Shown here in pieces: positions 51,901-59,641 of a stretch of DNA of 64,000 nt. Positions within the stretch are counted from its first letter, which is position 1. Every line of letters starts with the position of its first letter. The stretch covers positions 45,858 through 109,857 of the forward strand of contig CAKNQN010000005.1 in assembly GCA_930990665.1 (NCBI GenBank), written 5' to 3'. The position numbers and the translations under genes were made by a program. The DNA is from an uncultured Clostridia bacterium. Its GTDB lineage: Bacteria > Bacillota > Clostridia > Christensenellales > Borkfalkiaceae. Under the pieces are notes generated by a model that was not told the origin of the DNA, searched no databases, and worked only from the letters and a program-made list of their open reading frames with translations.

Positions 51901-53506
51901 CGATCTGCTGCACGCCCGCCGTATAGAACACGACGCTCTCGACTCCGCTGAGGCTCTTCGCTTCCGGTCCCAGCAATTCGACCTCGAGCAGCGAAGAGAT
52001 ATCATCGCCGAAGCTGTCCTTCACCGAAGTTACGACAGGAAGCGTAAAGGTCTGGCCGACTGTCGCTGTAAGGTTATCTGTGGAATCCGCAAATTCAATC
52101 GTCGGCAGCTCCGTGCTCGCGCCCTTGCTGCACGAGAAGGTATAATAGGCAAATGCCTTGTTCCCGCTCAGATCTTCAACGCAATAGGTAAGCGTATACC
52201 GCCCCATCGCCGTCGGCGTATAGGTATAGCCTTCCAGCTCGACCTCGTTCTGTACGCCGTCTTTCTCCGGTTCTGTCACCGTCAGACGGATCCTCGAAGT
52301 GATATCGGAATAATCGTTTCCGTCTTCGGCGGTCGCGGAAGGGAAAGTGATCTCTTCATTGATCGGATAGGATACCTGCAATCCTTCGGAAACTTTCAGA
52401 TCGGGTTTTTCGATCATCGCTTCCCCGTTGATGGAGAAAGATTTGATCGTCAGCGTATCCGTGCCCGTACCCGTACGATAAGCGCCGACGTTGAACCAGC
52501 CGCCGAACTTTGCAGGGTCGAACATATCCTTTATGTATTCATCAAAAATTTCCTGTCCGTAATGCGCGATGAGCGCGCTCTTCGTCACGACAGAGATATA
52601 AGACGCCGTCTTGGTGGTATCCGAATCGATCCAGAGCTCCGTCGTCAGTTCGGTGCCATCTTCGGAAAGGGTATTCCGCATCGCGATCGTATGATCTTTT
52701 CCGTCCAGAAGCGATACATTGATGCTGCCGAACGTCATAGTAAAGTTATTGTCGCCGGTCATCGATGCAATGTATGTTTCGATGCGGTTGGAAAGAATGC
52801 GCAAAAACAGAAGGTTGGGGAAGGTCGCTTCGCTTTTCGTAGGTGCGTCTTCCATATACCCGTGGCTCATCTGCGCGTTCACCGTATAAAAGAACGCACC
52901 GTCCGCCCTGTCGGCGCTGAAACGGAAGGCGACCATGTCGCCGTTTCCGATCTTTCGCTTGTTATAAGCCGCAGAAGGGTTCCCCGCATCCGCAAGCCGG
53001 ATATTCCCTTCCTCATCAAAGGCGGTCGCGTCGTCCAGCGTCCACGCGGCAGGGTCAGACAAAAGCTGCTGCTGCCTGGCCTTGTCGGAGGCTGACACAT
53101 TGATGACCACTTCCTTGCGCGCACTCAGGTTGGCGCTGTTTTTGACGCTGTAGATGGCCGTATATTCCCCTACTTTCGTCGCCGTAAAGGTGTTCGTCAC
53201 GTTCCCCGCCGTCCCGCTCTGTGCGTTCTCCTCCGGGAAAACATAGATACCGTCTCTCTCGAAATACACATTTACCTTCACAGACGCGGAAATATCTCCG
53301 TCTACCGAATCGGTCGCTTGCGCCGCAGGCAATGTGATCGGTTCACCCACTTTCCCGGTAAGCGTCTGCTCACTCACGGTGATGCTCGGATTTTCCCGTT
53401 CCTTGTTCTGATCAGTCGGCTTGTTGCAACCGATCATCACAAGAAACAAGCTGCTCAGCATCACAACGATCAGTGCCATCAGAAACATCTTGAATCTTTT
53501 CATCAT
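48956..53506 (-). CDS. Very large extracellular lipoprotein with Ig-like and LamG-like modules
   Basis: The 1516-residue protein has a lipoprotein signal ending LFLVMIGC (Cys27). The first module is Ig/HYR-like (VSEQTLTGKVGEPITLPAAQATDSVDGDIS onward). LamG/concanavalin-like modules of about 200-250 residues follow, alternating with short beta-sandwich linkers. The last third repeats a motif (SGETENLTATVG and SGETEGLSATIG; YIWINGEAEPDY occurs twice). No catalytic motif was seen. As first gene of the LacI-controlled transport operon it is probably a surface glycan-binding protein. AGGGG precedes the start; the second Met is an equally good start. Confidence 0.82.
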   Translation of the reverse strand: MMKRFKMFLMALIVVMLSSLFLVMIGCNKPTDQNKERENPSITVSEQTLTGKVGEPITLPAAQATDSVDGDISASVKVNVYFERDGIYVFPEENAQSGTAGNVTNTFTATKVGEYTAIYSVKNSANLSARKEVVINVSASDKARQQQLLSDPAAWTLDDATAFDEEGNIRLADAGNPSAAYNKRKIGNGDMVAFRFSADRADGAFFYTVNAQMSHGYMEDAPTKSEATFPNLLFLRILSNRIETYIASMTGDNNFTMTFGSINVSLLDGKDHTIAMRNTLSEDGTELTTELWIDSDTTKTASYISVVTKSALIAHYGQEIFDEYIKDMFDPAKFGGWFNVGAYRTGTGTDTLTIKSFSINGEAMIEKPDLKVSEGLQVSYPINEEITFPSATAEDGNDYSDITSRIRLTVTEPEKDGVQNEVELEGYTYTPTAMGRYTLTYCVEDLSGNKAFAYYTFSCSKGASTELPTIEFADSTDNLTATVGQTFTLPVVTSVKDSFGDDISSLLEVELLGPEAKSLSGVESVVFYTAGVQQIDYTVTDYNGNTQVVTVEVNVAPAYDNIPVQDFVCYNGMKVENDFLKLTDGSAAFPGQKIYSEKVSMLVKLNMASSFGANDGINFIAFNVRGGKNLGAVPGSPDCSSFDWPNGLNIEINASDGIKIYGGAHTDDLGGYSFPEGAKKFFENEVEISWQITDIYEEDEYVGTRIEIWLNGQKIKLTSSHVSGEDMQLSARAVLMRPAVLQASWLQVYVNGTASDSWLYAATIDGSTPNYLKVTGIDEDEGNFNESYTLPAVTAAYGDEDKTSSLKKYIWINGEAEPDYETEQPFDGTAITLNEDYLKGFKIVYRYEGKTVKVISVTVNAEITDIQWSGETENLTATVGADFTPPTISSVSIGGTPFTDGITAKVVYEGVRGEGEMVSGTFKPLLKRNFVLEYYYGAILLTQLDVTVSGGVQGNLVGQEGFETQAELVRYTAQQVYGDTVSASFLLMFNDVYVVDFILREAGNTSWPEALRIRLAQNEIRVCYEISGKSFLQCNGSAKYLAGNPETEPSRQTITYRATDVYESGEFKGILVEIWLNGQKVVFNSCEMDGMTDAEIASGIIPVRILNELSATAQEAIFSPAYPQISWHTSFQIEKLYIDGTELQPITVTMEPADKEVTVGYGASYTLPAVTVKYGEEDVTSQLTKYIWINGEAEPDYTAPFTGNSITASDDYVAGFKVVYRYDGETVATVSVTVNAEISEVVFSGETEGLSATIGTEFAYPTVTSFKIGATTITEGVIVKIAYKGTKITEQLVEGSLIPRLNKDFTLNYYYGTILLESVDVAVSGGISAETNVVEEMITDPEWMRYDGQYVYDEKVSVTVNLALSGHFDIVMRGPVQATSWPTALRIRISDNELKVTTDIKASDKLLCTIAMDSYFPDKATAQERTISFRVVDEYDGTGNFLGIRVEVWVDGVKVEWQADQCLFSDGLITAEYLAALPADQQALFFTPTALLIADHINGTFEVTAVTIGETEDSVA

Positions 53507-53529
53507 GAATTACCCCTTTTAATTTTTTT

Positions 53530-53557
53530 ATATTAAACGTTTAATTTTTGTACTCAA
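53530..53557 (-). promoter_or_regulatory. Promoter with LacI operator upstream of the large lipoprotein gene
   Basis: The palindrome TTAAACGTTTAA (53533-53544) sits between a minus-strand -35 TTGAGT (53557-53552) and -10 TAATAT (53535-53530), with a 16-bp spacer. Repressor binding there would block RNA polymerase. The same 12-bp palindrome occurs at 56420-56431. Confidence 0.75.
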
Positions 53558-53589
53558 AAAACATCGCACCACTGCGGAGCAGTGAAGCG
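53555..53589 (-). terminator. Intrinsic terminator of the lacI-family gene
   Basis: CGCACCACTGC (53565-53575) faces GCAGTGAAGCG (53579-53589) with one mismatch region. On the minus strand TTTTTT follows. It overlaps the -35 of the next operon. Confidence 0.75.
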
Positions 53590-53605
53590 CAGGAGAATAA
53601 AAGTA

Positions 53606-54598
53606 TCACATGCATTTCCGGATGGAATCGGTAAACGTAATGCGGGATTCGATCGTGATCAGCTGCTTGCTCGGATTTCCCGCCATCAGGGAAAGCAGCT
53701 CGTTGTAGATCGCCTGAGCGATATCGTCTACCGGCTGGTAAACCAGACTGATATTGGGCGTATAGATCTTGCTGATCTGTTTGTTGTCGTAGCCGATAAA
53801 GGCGATGTCTCTGGGGATATTCAGGCCCATATCGCTGACGGCCATCAGAGCCCCGAGAAAAGTACTGGATGAGAGTGCAAAAATGATTTCCGGCCTGTCG
53901 GAAGCCAGGAGAGCGCGCGTCTTTTCGTAAGCGCCGGAAATATCGCCCGGCGTATTGACCATCTTTACCTTTTCCGGGCAGCCGAGTTCCGCCGCAGAAT
54001 CGAGGCAGCCCTGCCGGCGTTCGTTGGTGGTGGAATACACTGTTCTGGGCAGGAGCACGACGATCTTGGAAAATCCGTTGCCGATCAGGCGGGCCGTGAC
54101 CGTCTTGCACGCATCGTAGTTATCCGTTACGACCGCTCCGATGGAATCGATATCCTTTTTGCGGGTATCGAAGAAGAGAACGGGCGTACCGTTCGCGCGC
54201 GCCGCCGCCACCGAATCAGCGCTCAGTTGTTCGGGGGCCATCAACAGCGCGTCCACTTTACGGGAAAGCAACGAAAGAAATTTTGAATTTTCCTGTACTG
54301 CATCATTGGCATAGCCGCTGACAAGCAGATTATATCCCTTTTGGGCGAAGATCTGCTCCACGCGCGACACGACAGCCGCATAGAAGGAAGATGCCATATT
54401 CGGGATCAGCACGCCGACTGTCATGGAACGCTTGGTTTTTAAGCTCTTTGCGAAAAAATTGACGCTGTAATTGCTCTCCGCAATCGCCTTTTTGATCTTT
54501 TCTTCGTTCTGCGGCTTGACCTTGATCCCGTTCAGATATTTCGATACCGTCGCTATACTCAGCCCGGATAATCTCGACACATCATGAAGTGTACCCAT
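53606..54598 (-). CDS. LacI-family transcriptional regulator
   Basis: The 330-residue protein has an N-terminal HTH (MGTLHDVSRLSGLSIATVSKYLNG) with hinge, followed by a periplasmic-binding-protein-like effector domain (TVGVLIPNMASSFYAAVVSRVEQIF). AGAGAGG precedes the start. It lies between two genes that carry the same TTAAACGTTTAA palindrome in their upstream regions and is the obvious candidate to bind it. The effector is presumably a sugar released from the glycan. Confidence 0.92.
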   Translation of the reverse strand: MGTLHDVSRLSGLSIATVSKYLNGIKVKPQNEEKIKKAIAESNYSVNFFAKSLKTKRSMTVGVLIPNMASSFYAAVVSRVEQIFAQKGYNLLVSGYANDAVQENSKFLSLLSRKVDALLMAPEQLSADSVAAARANGTPVLFFDTRKKDIDSIGAVVTDNYDACKTVTARLIGNGFSKIVVLLPRTVYSTTNERRQGCLDSAAELGCPEKVKMVNTPGDISGAYEKTRALLASDRPEIIFALSSSTFLGALMAVSDMGLNIPRDIAFIGYDNKQISKIYTPNISLVYQPVDDIAQAIYNELLSLMAGNPSKQLITIESRITFTDSIRKCM

Positions 54599-54790
54599 AT
54601 AGCACCTCTCTTCATCCTATACCACGCAATTTTCTTGCTGTCGTTTCTGACTCTCACTTACTCTCTTATCCTGCTTTCACAGGCATGACAAAATCCCTGC
54701 CAGTTGTCTATGTCTTTTCACCACCTGCCTTTGAACACTCGAAAAACTGCATACGTTGGCATAAAATCACCTGTTTCTCTCAAAAATACA

Positions 54791-56386
54791 TCATGCTTTC
54801 CAGACAAATTGCTCCGCCGGGTATGCCTTTTCATCCGCACCTTTGGTGTTATACAGGCTGACGCTCTGTTCATAACTGGTCATCTTTCCCATGTCCGGCG
54901 AAGAGTTGACCAGTCCGTACCTTACTTTCGTCGGCGCCGTTATGCCCTCTGCCGAAACGGCCACCTGATTCTTTCCGATGATCTCGGGCGTGGCATGCAC
55001 ATACGCTTTGTTGCCCTCCCCGATCTCAAATCCCGCAGTACCGTACAGCGACAGGCCTTTCCCGACGTTGGAGAACGTGAGAATAACTTTATTGCCGGAA
55101 ACTTCGGCAGATTTCAGCACAGGTCCGCGCCAGACGCCCTTTGCTCCGTAAAACGCCTGCATCGTCGCGTGCGCAAGACGTTCTCCGACCGGTTTTTTGT
55201 CGTACGGATGAATGCCGTTCGGGTTCAGCGTATCTCCCGACGCCACATTTTCCGGCAGCAGACCGCAGTCGATATTCACGCTGTAAGTCGCATATTCGTT
55301 TTCCAAAGACGCCTTCTTCTGTTCTTCACGGCACAGGAAGTATTCCTCGGCATCCGTATAACGCGGCAGCTGCACCGTGGAAAACCATACATTCTCCTTG
55401 CCGTACATTTCCCGCCATCCTTTCATGACGAGAGAATAATTGTGCGCGTAATTTTCGCTCTGCCCCTCTCCCTGGTACCACAATACACCGCGCGGCACAG
55501 CATTGCGGATGGGATAGATCATGCCGTTGAAATATTCCGAAACGAGATCGCTCTCTTTCGCCCCCAGCGCCTCATCCGTCACCGAATCGGGCATCCAGGT
55601 ATACACGCTCGTGCCCCCCATGCAGGACTGCAAAACGCCGACGGGAACATCGTATTTAGCATTCAGTTCCCGCGCGAAAAAATATCCCACGGCACTGAAA
55701 TTGCGCACAGAAACAGGGTCCGCTTCCTTCCAGCCGCCCGACGAAGAGGAGATCACTTCATCGATCGGCTGCGCCGCCTTGTTCGGCGACACGGAAAATA
55801 ACCGTATATCCGGATTTTTCGACGAGTTGATCTCTTCCGCATAGCGCAGGATCGCCGTGGTCGCTCCGTAGCACTGCCCCATCGTCCATCCCATGTTGGA
55901 CTGTCCTGCGCCGATAAACAGCTCTCCAAACGCCACGTTTTTCAGCGTATAGCTCGCGCCGGTCTCCGTGATCAGCACGATCTCGCAGGCAGAAGTATAA
56001 TCCTGTCCGCCTATGTAGATCTCAAATTCGCCGCCGTCGATCTCTCCGTAATAGACGCTCTCCGAATCTCCTTTTACGATTTTCGCAGCGATACTTCCCG
56101 TCGTATCCACTTTGCCCCAGACCTTGACCGTCATGTTCGCCTGCAAAAGCATATTGTCCCCGACCAACAAAGGCAAGTCGAATTTTTCCTTGTCCTCCTG
56201 CGGAACAGGCAAAGCAAAGCCCTCTGTCTGTACCTTGTCGGCATTCCAGGTATCTTCGATATTGATCGGCACGATCTCGTCCTCCTCATACGTCTCCTCA
56301 ACCGGCGTCGTTTGCTGATCCTTTGAACAGCCTCCGATCATAAATACGCCAAAAAATGCCAAAATGATTCCGATTAATTTCTTCAT
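54791..56386 (-). CDS. SGNH-family lipoprotein carbohydrate esterase (sialate O-acetylesterase-like)
   Basis: The protein has 531 residues from ATG 56386 (MKKLIGIILAFFGVFMIGGC, lipobox Cys20), with GGGAGGG upstream. GELFIGAGQSNMGW holds the nucleophile serine in the block I pattern. VLQSCMGGTSVYTWMP, WYQGEGQSEN and the late GIHPYDKK (His) complete the sialate O-acetylesterase/SASA layout. On the surface it would remove acetyl groups from glycans, which suits acetylated mannan or a host glycan. A LacI operator lies in its 5' leader. Confidence 0.87.
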   Translation of the reverse strand: MKKLIGIILAFFGVFMIGGCSKDQQTTPVEETYEEDEIVPINIEDTWNADKVQTEGFALPVPQEDKEKFDLPLLVGDNMLLQANMTVKVWGKVDTTGSIAAKIVKGDSESVYYGEIDGGEFEIYIGGQDYTSACEIVLITETGASYTLKNVAFGELFIGAGQSNMGWTMGQCYGATTAILRYAEEINSSKNPDIRLFSVSPNKAAQPIDEVISSSSGGWKEADPVSVRNFSAVGYFFARELNAKYDVPVGVLQSCMGGTSVYTWMPDSVTDEALGAKESDLVSEYFNGMIYPIRNAVPRGVLWYQGEGQSENYAHNYSLVMKGWREMYGKENVWFSTVQLPRYTDAEEYFLCREEQKKASLENEYATYSVNIDCGLLPENVASGDTLNPNGIHPYDKKPVGERLAHATMQAFYGAKGVWRGPVLKSAEVSGNKVILTFSNVGKGLSLYGTAGFEIGEGNKAYVHATPEIIGKNQVAVSAEGITAPTKVRYGLVNSSPDMGKMTSYEQSVSLYNTKGADEKAYPAEQFVWKA

Positions 56387-56419
56387 CTGCCCTCCCAAAG
56401 TTTATTATGTTCTAAAAAA

Positions 56420-56431
56420 TTAAACGTTTAA
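56420..56431 (-). promoter_or_regulatory. LacI-type operator in the esterase leader
   Basis: Perfect palindrome TTAAACGTTTAA, about 45-55 nt downstream of the predicted start site, a roadblock position. Confidence 0.75.
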
Positions 56432-56483
56432 CTTTTTACAAAAAAGAATGACCCGTAAAATCTAATAGCCTTACAACACGTGT

Positions 56484-56512
56484 ATTATAACACACAAAGA
56501 TGCCCTTGTCAA
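56484..56512 (-). promoter_or_regulatory. Promoter of the esterase gene
   Basis: On the minus strand TTGACA (56512-56507), a 17-bp spacer and TATAAT (56489-56484): fully consensus boxes. The leader is about 90 nt. Confidence 0.88.
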
Positions 56513-57011
56513 TACCCTTTTTTGAGAAATTTACATTATTTTTTCAGATTTTTCCAAAAAACACGCAAGGGCAGGAATGAAAAACCAACAGAATGAAAGA
56601 AGACGGAGAAGGAAACCGACACCGCATGTAGCCGTATTTATTTCTACTTTTTCTGTCTTTTCGATCGGACAGAATAGCCGACGGTTGGGGCGGACGAAAG
56701 AGCCGACGGTTGGGGCGGACGAAAGAGCCGGCGAGCTGGCGGACGGACGAGCCGACGGTTGGGGCGGATGGACGAGCCGGCGGGCTGGCAAGTTGGCAGT
56801 CAGGCGAAAGCGCCAGTGCACAAGTGAGCTAGCGGGCACGCCAACAGGCCGGTGCGTCTTTTTTATTTGAAATTCCCAAAAGTATTCCCTCCTATGATTT
56901 AGCGGACATTTTTTCGTGATCTCTCCTCTGTTTAACTTACAATACGCCCCCTGCCGTGACATGGCAGATTACTTTCTCGCAGACACAATCTCCTCTGTTT
57001 TGCTATGCAAT

Positions 57012-57044
57012 GTGCCCCCTGAAAGTCAGACTTTCGGGGGGCAC
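57012..57044 (-). terminator. Hairpin terminator of the RbsABC-type operon
   Basis: GTGCCCCCTGAAAGT (57012-57026) pairs with ACTTTCGGGGGGCAC (57030-57044), a strong stem 42 nt past the solute-binding gene's stop. The T tail is poor. Confidence 0.6.
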
Positions 57045-57085
57045 TTCACTATGCGACCGCTTATTATTTATATATAGTTGTTTTA

Positions 57086-58138
57086 TCAGCCTTCATAAAC
57101 GATGTTGCTTGCGATCATCTGGTCGATGTTCGTGCTGTCATACCAGGTACCGGCGATACCGACTTCCTTTGTCACCGTCTTTTTCTCTACGGCGAAGGCT
57201 GCCTGCTCGACCGCCTGGTAACCGATCTGGTAGGAATCCTGTGCGACCGACCCGATGAGTTTGCCCGCGCCGGCAACTTTGCCCTTGATCCAATCGATCT
57301 GGTTGGTGCCCGCATCGAAACCGCAGAACACGATATTAGCATACTTATCTTTGTTGTCCGTAACTTCCGGATAGCATTCGTTTACAACGCCTTCGTTGCA
57401 CATAAACACTGCATCCGCCGCGTTCGCTCTCGTCTGCGAAGCCTGCAACGCTGCCTTATATTCGCCCGAATTGTTCGTCTTGACTTCGATGTAGGATTCA
57501 AACGTGCCTGCCTCCTTCTGCGTTGCGGCGAGTTCGTCGATCTTGTCCTTAAAGCCGTTCGCCCTGTCGATACCCGTCTGGGAAGAGTCGTGCTGGATGA
57601 TGCAGATGACATACGGGTCACCGCTCGTCGCCGCTTCGATCGCCGATTTCTGGTTGTCATAGAATTTCTGTGCCGCCAAAGCTGCCGCCGCCCTGTTGTC
57701 GGATGCTACGGATGCGACCGTGGGGTCTTTCCCGGCCGTGATGTCGGCGCCGTTGTTGTACAGACCGCTGTCGAATTCGACGACGGGGATACCCTTGTCA
57801 TAGGCGGAAACCAGTTCGTCGACGAAGCCCGTTCCGATGGTGGCGAGAACGAGCGCCTTGGTGTTGGCGTTATTCAGAGCCTGCGTTACGAATTCGCGCT
57901 GGTTGGGAACATACTCTTCCGATTCGGCCGTGGGGCCTTTGAAGGTGATCTTGTAACCGTATTTTTTGCCTGCGGCTTCGGCGCCGCTCTTGACGCTCTG
58001 CCAGAATGCGTGCGTTTCACCCTTTGCCACGACGGCGATCACGGGGGTCTTGTCGCACGCGACCATGCCGATCGCTACGGCGCATACCATCGCCATCGCG
58101 AACACGATACATACAACTTTTTTGAACAACTTCCTCAT
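57086..58138 (-). CDS. Periplasmic-binding-type sugar lipoprotein (RbsB/MglB-like)
   Basis: The protein has 350 residues from ATG 58138 (MRKLFKKVVCIVFAM), with AAGGAGG upstream and lipobox Cys28 (GMVAC). The cluster 2 type I binding fold has VIAVVAKGETHAFWQSVKSGAEAAGKKYGY and GIPVVEFDSGL. An in-frame extension upstream to 58363 is antisense-like repeat sequence inside the permease gene's tail and was rejected. It is third gene of the importer operon, after ATPase and permease. Confidence 0.9.
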   Translation of the reverse strand: MRKLFKKVVCIVFAMAMVCAVAIGMVACDKTPVIAVVAKGETHAFWQSVKSGAEAAGKKYGYKITFKGPTAESEEYVPNQREFVTQALNNANTKALVLATIGTGFVDELVSAYDKGIPVVEFDSGLYNNGADITAGKDPTVASVASDNRAAAALAAQKFYDNQKSAIEAATSGDPYVICIIQHDSSQTGIDRANGFKDKIDELAATQKEAGTFESYIEVKTNNSGEYKAALQASQTRANAADAVFMCNEGVVNECYPEVTDNKDKYANIVFCGFDAGTNQIDWIKGKVAGAGKLIGSVAQDSYQIGYQAVEQAAFAVEKKTVTKEVGIAGTWYDSTNIDQMIASNIVYEG

Positions 58139-58167
58139 AAGATCCTCCTTATTTAACGCTTTTGCGT

Positions 58168-59640
58168 TTATTCCCGATTTTGTTTCTCCGCTTTCGCGGC
58201 TTCTTTTTCCTGCATTCTGCGCGCTTTCGCGGCTTCTTTTTCCTGTCTTTTGCTCTCTTTGACCGCCGCTTTTGCTTCCTTCTTGCTCTCTTTCGCCGCT
58301 ACCTTTGCCTGCTTCTGGCTCTCCTTGAATTTCCGGCTGGCTTCGGCATCTTCCTGTTTGCATTTTACGTATTCTTCGGCAAATACGGCTTTGAGTTCGA
58401 CGATCTGCTTATCGAGATCTTCGCAATGCTTCTTCTTTTCTTCCTTGCTCAGGCGCTTATCCGAAAGCAGATAGTCCTGCTTGATGCGGATCTCCTCCAC
58501 CACCGTATGGAACCTCGCCTTGCATTTGGCCGCGGAATCGTTGAGCTTGACCTTGTTGGCGGATTTGTTTTTCATCAGGTCCATCAGGACGGCGAAGACG
58601 ACGATGATGCCCGTGACCGCATAGGTGATGAAGGTAGAGCTGATGCCGCTGTCGAAGAGCGCGAGCGTGAAGTTGAGGCCCTGGCGGATGACGACGAGGA
58701 TGAGGGCGCCGAAGATGGTGCCGACGATGGAAGCGATGCCGCCCGTCGTGCTGGTGCCGCCGATGTAGACGCCCGCGATGGCATCCAGCTCCATGCCGTT
58801 GCCGCTTGCCAACGCCAGCGACGGGTTCGCCGCGACGTAGAACAGCGCCGCAAATCCCGCAAACAGTCCCGCGATCGCATAGGCGACGATCTTATAGAAA
58901 TCCACGTTGATGCCGGAAAGGCGGGTGGCCTCTTCGTTGCTGCCGATCGCGAGGATATATCTGCCGACTTTGCTCTTATACATCACATACATACACACGA
59001 GGGTGAGTACGATCAGCCACACGACGCCGATGGGGAAACCGTTGAGGTTGGTAAACACTTTCTGGAACCAGCCCGTCGAGGGATATTTGATGGCGGACGA
59101 CATCTTGTTGACGATGTTTGCCAGAACGGAAGAGATACCGCGGGAAAGCATCATGGTGCCGAGCGTCGCAATGAACGGGGGCAATTTCAGCTTGGCGACG
59201 AGAAATCCGTTGAGAAGACCGAACGCCAGGCCAAAGATCAGCATGAGCGGAATGGTCAGCCAGAGCAGGTCCGTGACGGAAGTCGTCGTCCTGCAGATGG
59301 TGCCCGCCATGACCGCGACGGCGATACACACCGTACCGATGGAAAGGTCGATGCCGCCCGTGGCGATGACGAAAGTGACGCCCAGGCCGAGCATCGCGTA
59401 CGGCACCAACGACTTGACCATCGCCAGAAGGTTATCCGTGCTTGCAAAGCTCGTGTTGATGACGGTGAACAGCAAAAACAGTACCAAAGTGACCAAAATG
59501 ATCATGAAACTCTGTTTGCCGCTCGATTTGAGTCCTGTGAAAGTTCTCTTCCCGAACTGGCGTGCCCTGCCGCGCAGATTCAGAACGACCTCGTATTCGC
59601 TCGCTTTCTGCGTCTTTTTGCGTCCGAAACTCAGTGCCAT
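58168..59640 (-). CDS. ABC sugar permease (RbsC-like) with long charged cytosolic tail
   Basis: The 490-residue protein has a core (about residues 40-365) that is a typical RbsC permease with GGIDLSIGTVCIAVAV and GRYILAIGSNEEATRLSGI. Family members are usually 320-340 residues. Here about 125 further residues follow the last helix. They are rich in Lys, Glu and Ala, are probably a coiled coil and are partly repetitive (KEAAKARRMQEKEAAKAEKQ). The DNA encoding the tail has imperfect tandem repeats. The core function is transport; the role of the tail is unknown. Confidence 0.9.
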   Translation of the reverse strand: MALSFGRKKTQKASEYEVVLNLRGRARQFGKRTFTGLKSSGKQSFMIILVTLVLFLLFTVINTSFASTDNLLAMVKSLVPYAMLGLGVTFVIATGGIDLSIGTVCIAVAVMAGTICRTTTSVTDLLWLTIPLMLIFGLAFGLLNGFLVAKLKLPPFIATLGTMMLSRGISSVLANIVNKMSSAIKYPSTGWFQKVFTNLNGFPIGVVWLIVLTLVCMYVMYKSKVGRYILAIGSNEEATRLSGINVDFYKIVAYAIAGLFAGFAALFYVAANPSLALASGNGMELDAIAGVYIGGTSTTGGIASIVGTIFGALILVVIRQGLNFTLALFDSGISSTFITYAVTGIIVVFAVLMDLMKNKSANKVKLNDSAAKCKARFHTVVEEIRIKQDYLLSDKRLSKEEKKKHCEDLDKQIVELKAVFAEEYVKCKQEDAEASRKFKESQKQAKVAAKESKKEAKAAVKESKRQEKEAAKARRMQEKEAAKAEKQNRE

Positions 59641-59641
59641 G

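Larger units (their letters stand above)
56387..57085. other. Intergenic region with tandem repeats and promoter/terminator elements
   Basis: This 699-bp region has no gene. A 25-bp unit starting CCGACGGTTGGGGCGGACGA is repeated at 56678 and 56703, then in alternating variant forms at 56728, 56752 and 56777. Frames that run through the repeats on both strands are products of the repeats. Around 56920-57045 an element starting ATCTCCTCTGTTT is duplicated, and each copy ends in a hairpin. Confidence 0.65.

Noticed and set aside
56678..56792. CRISPR array
   Set aside because: Units follow one another without spacers and no cas genes are near; the same holds for 9067-9163 and 62331-62490.
56531..56962. 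Open frames on both strands across 56531-56962
   Set aside because: They run through the 25-bp tandem repeat, lack ribosome sites and have repeat-derived composition.
58139..58363. N-terminal extension of the sugar-binding protein (75 residues)
   Set aside because: It overlaps the permease tail in another frame, lies before a clear AAGGAGG and signal peptide, and is composed of repeat-derived charged residues.
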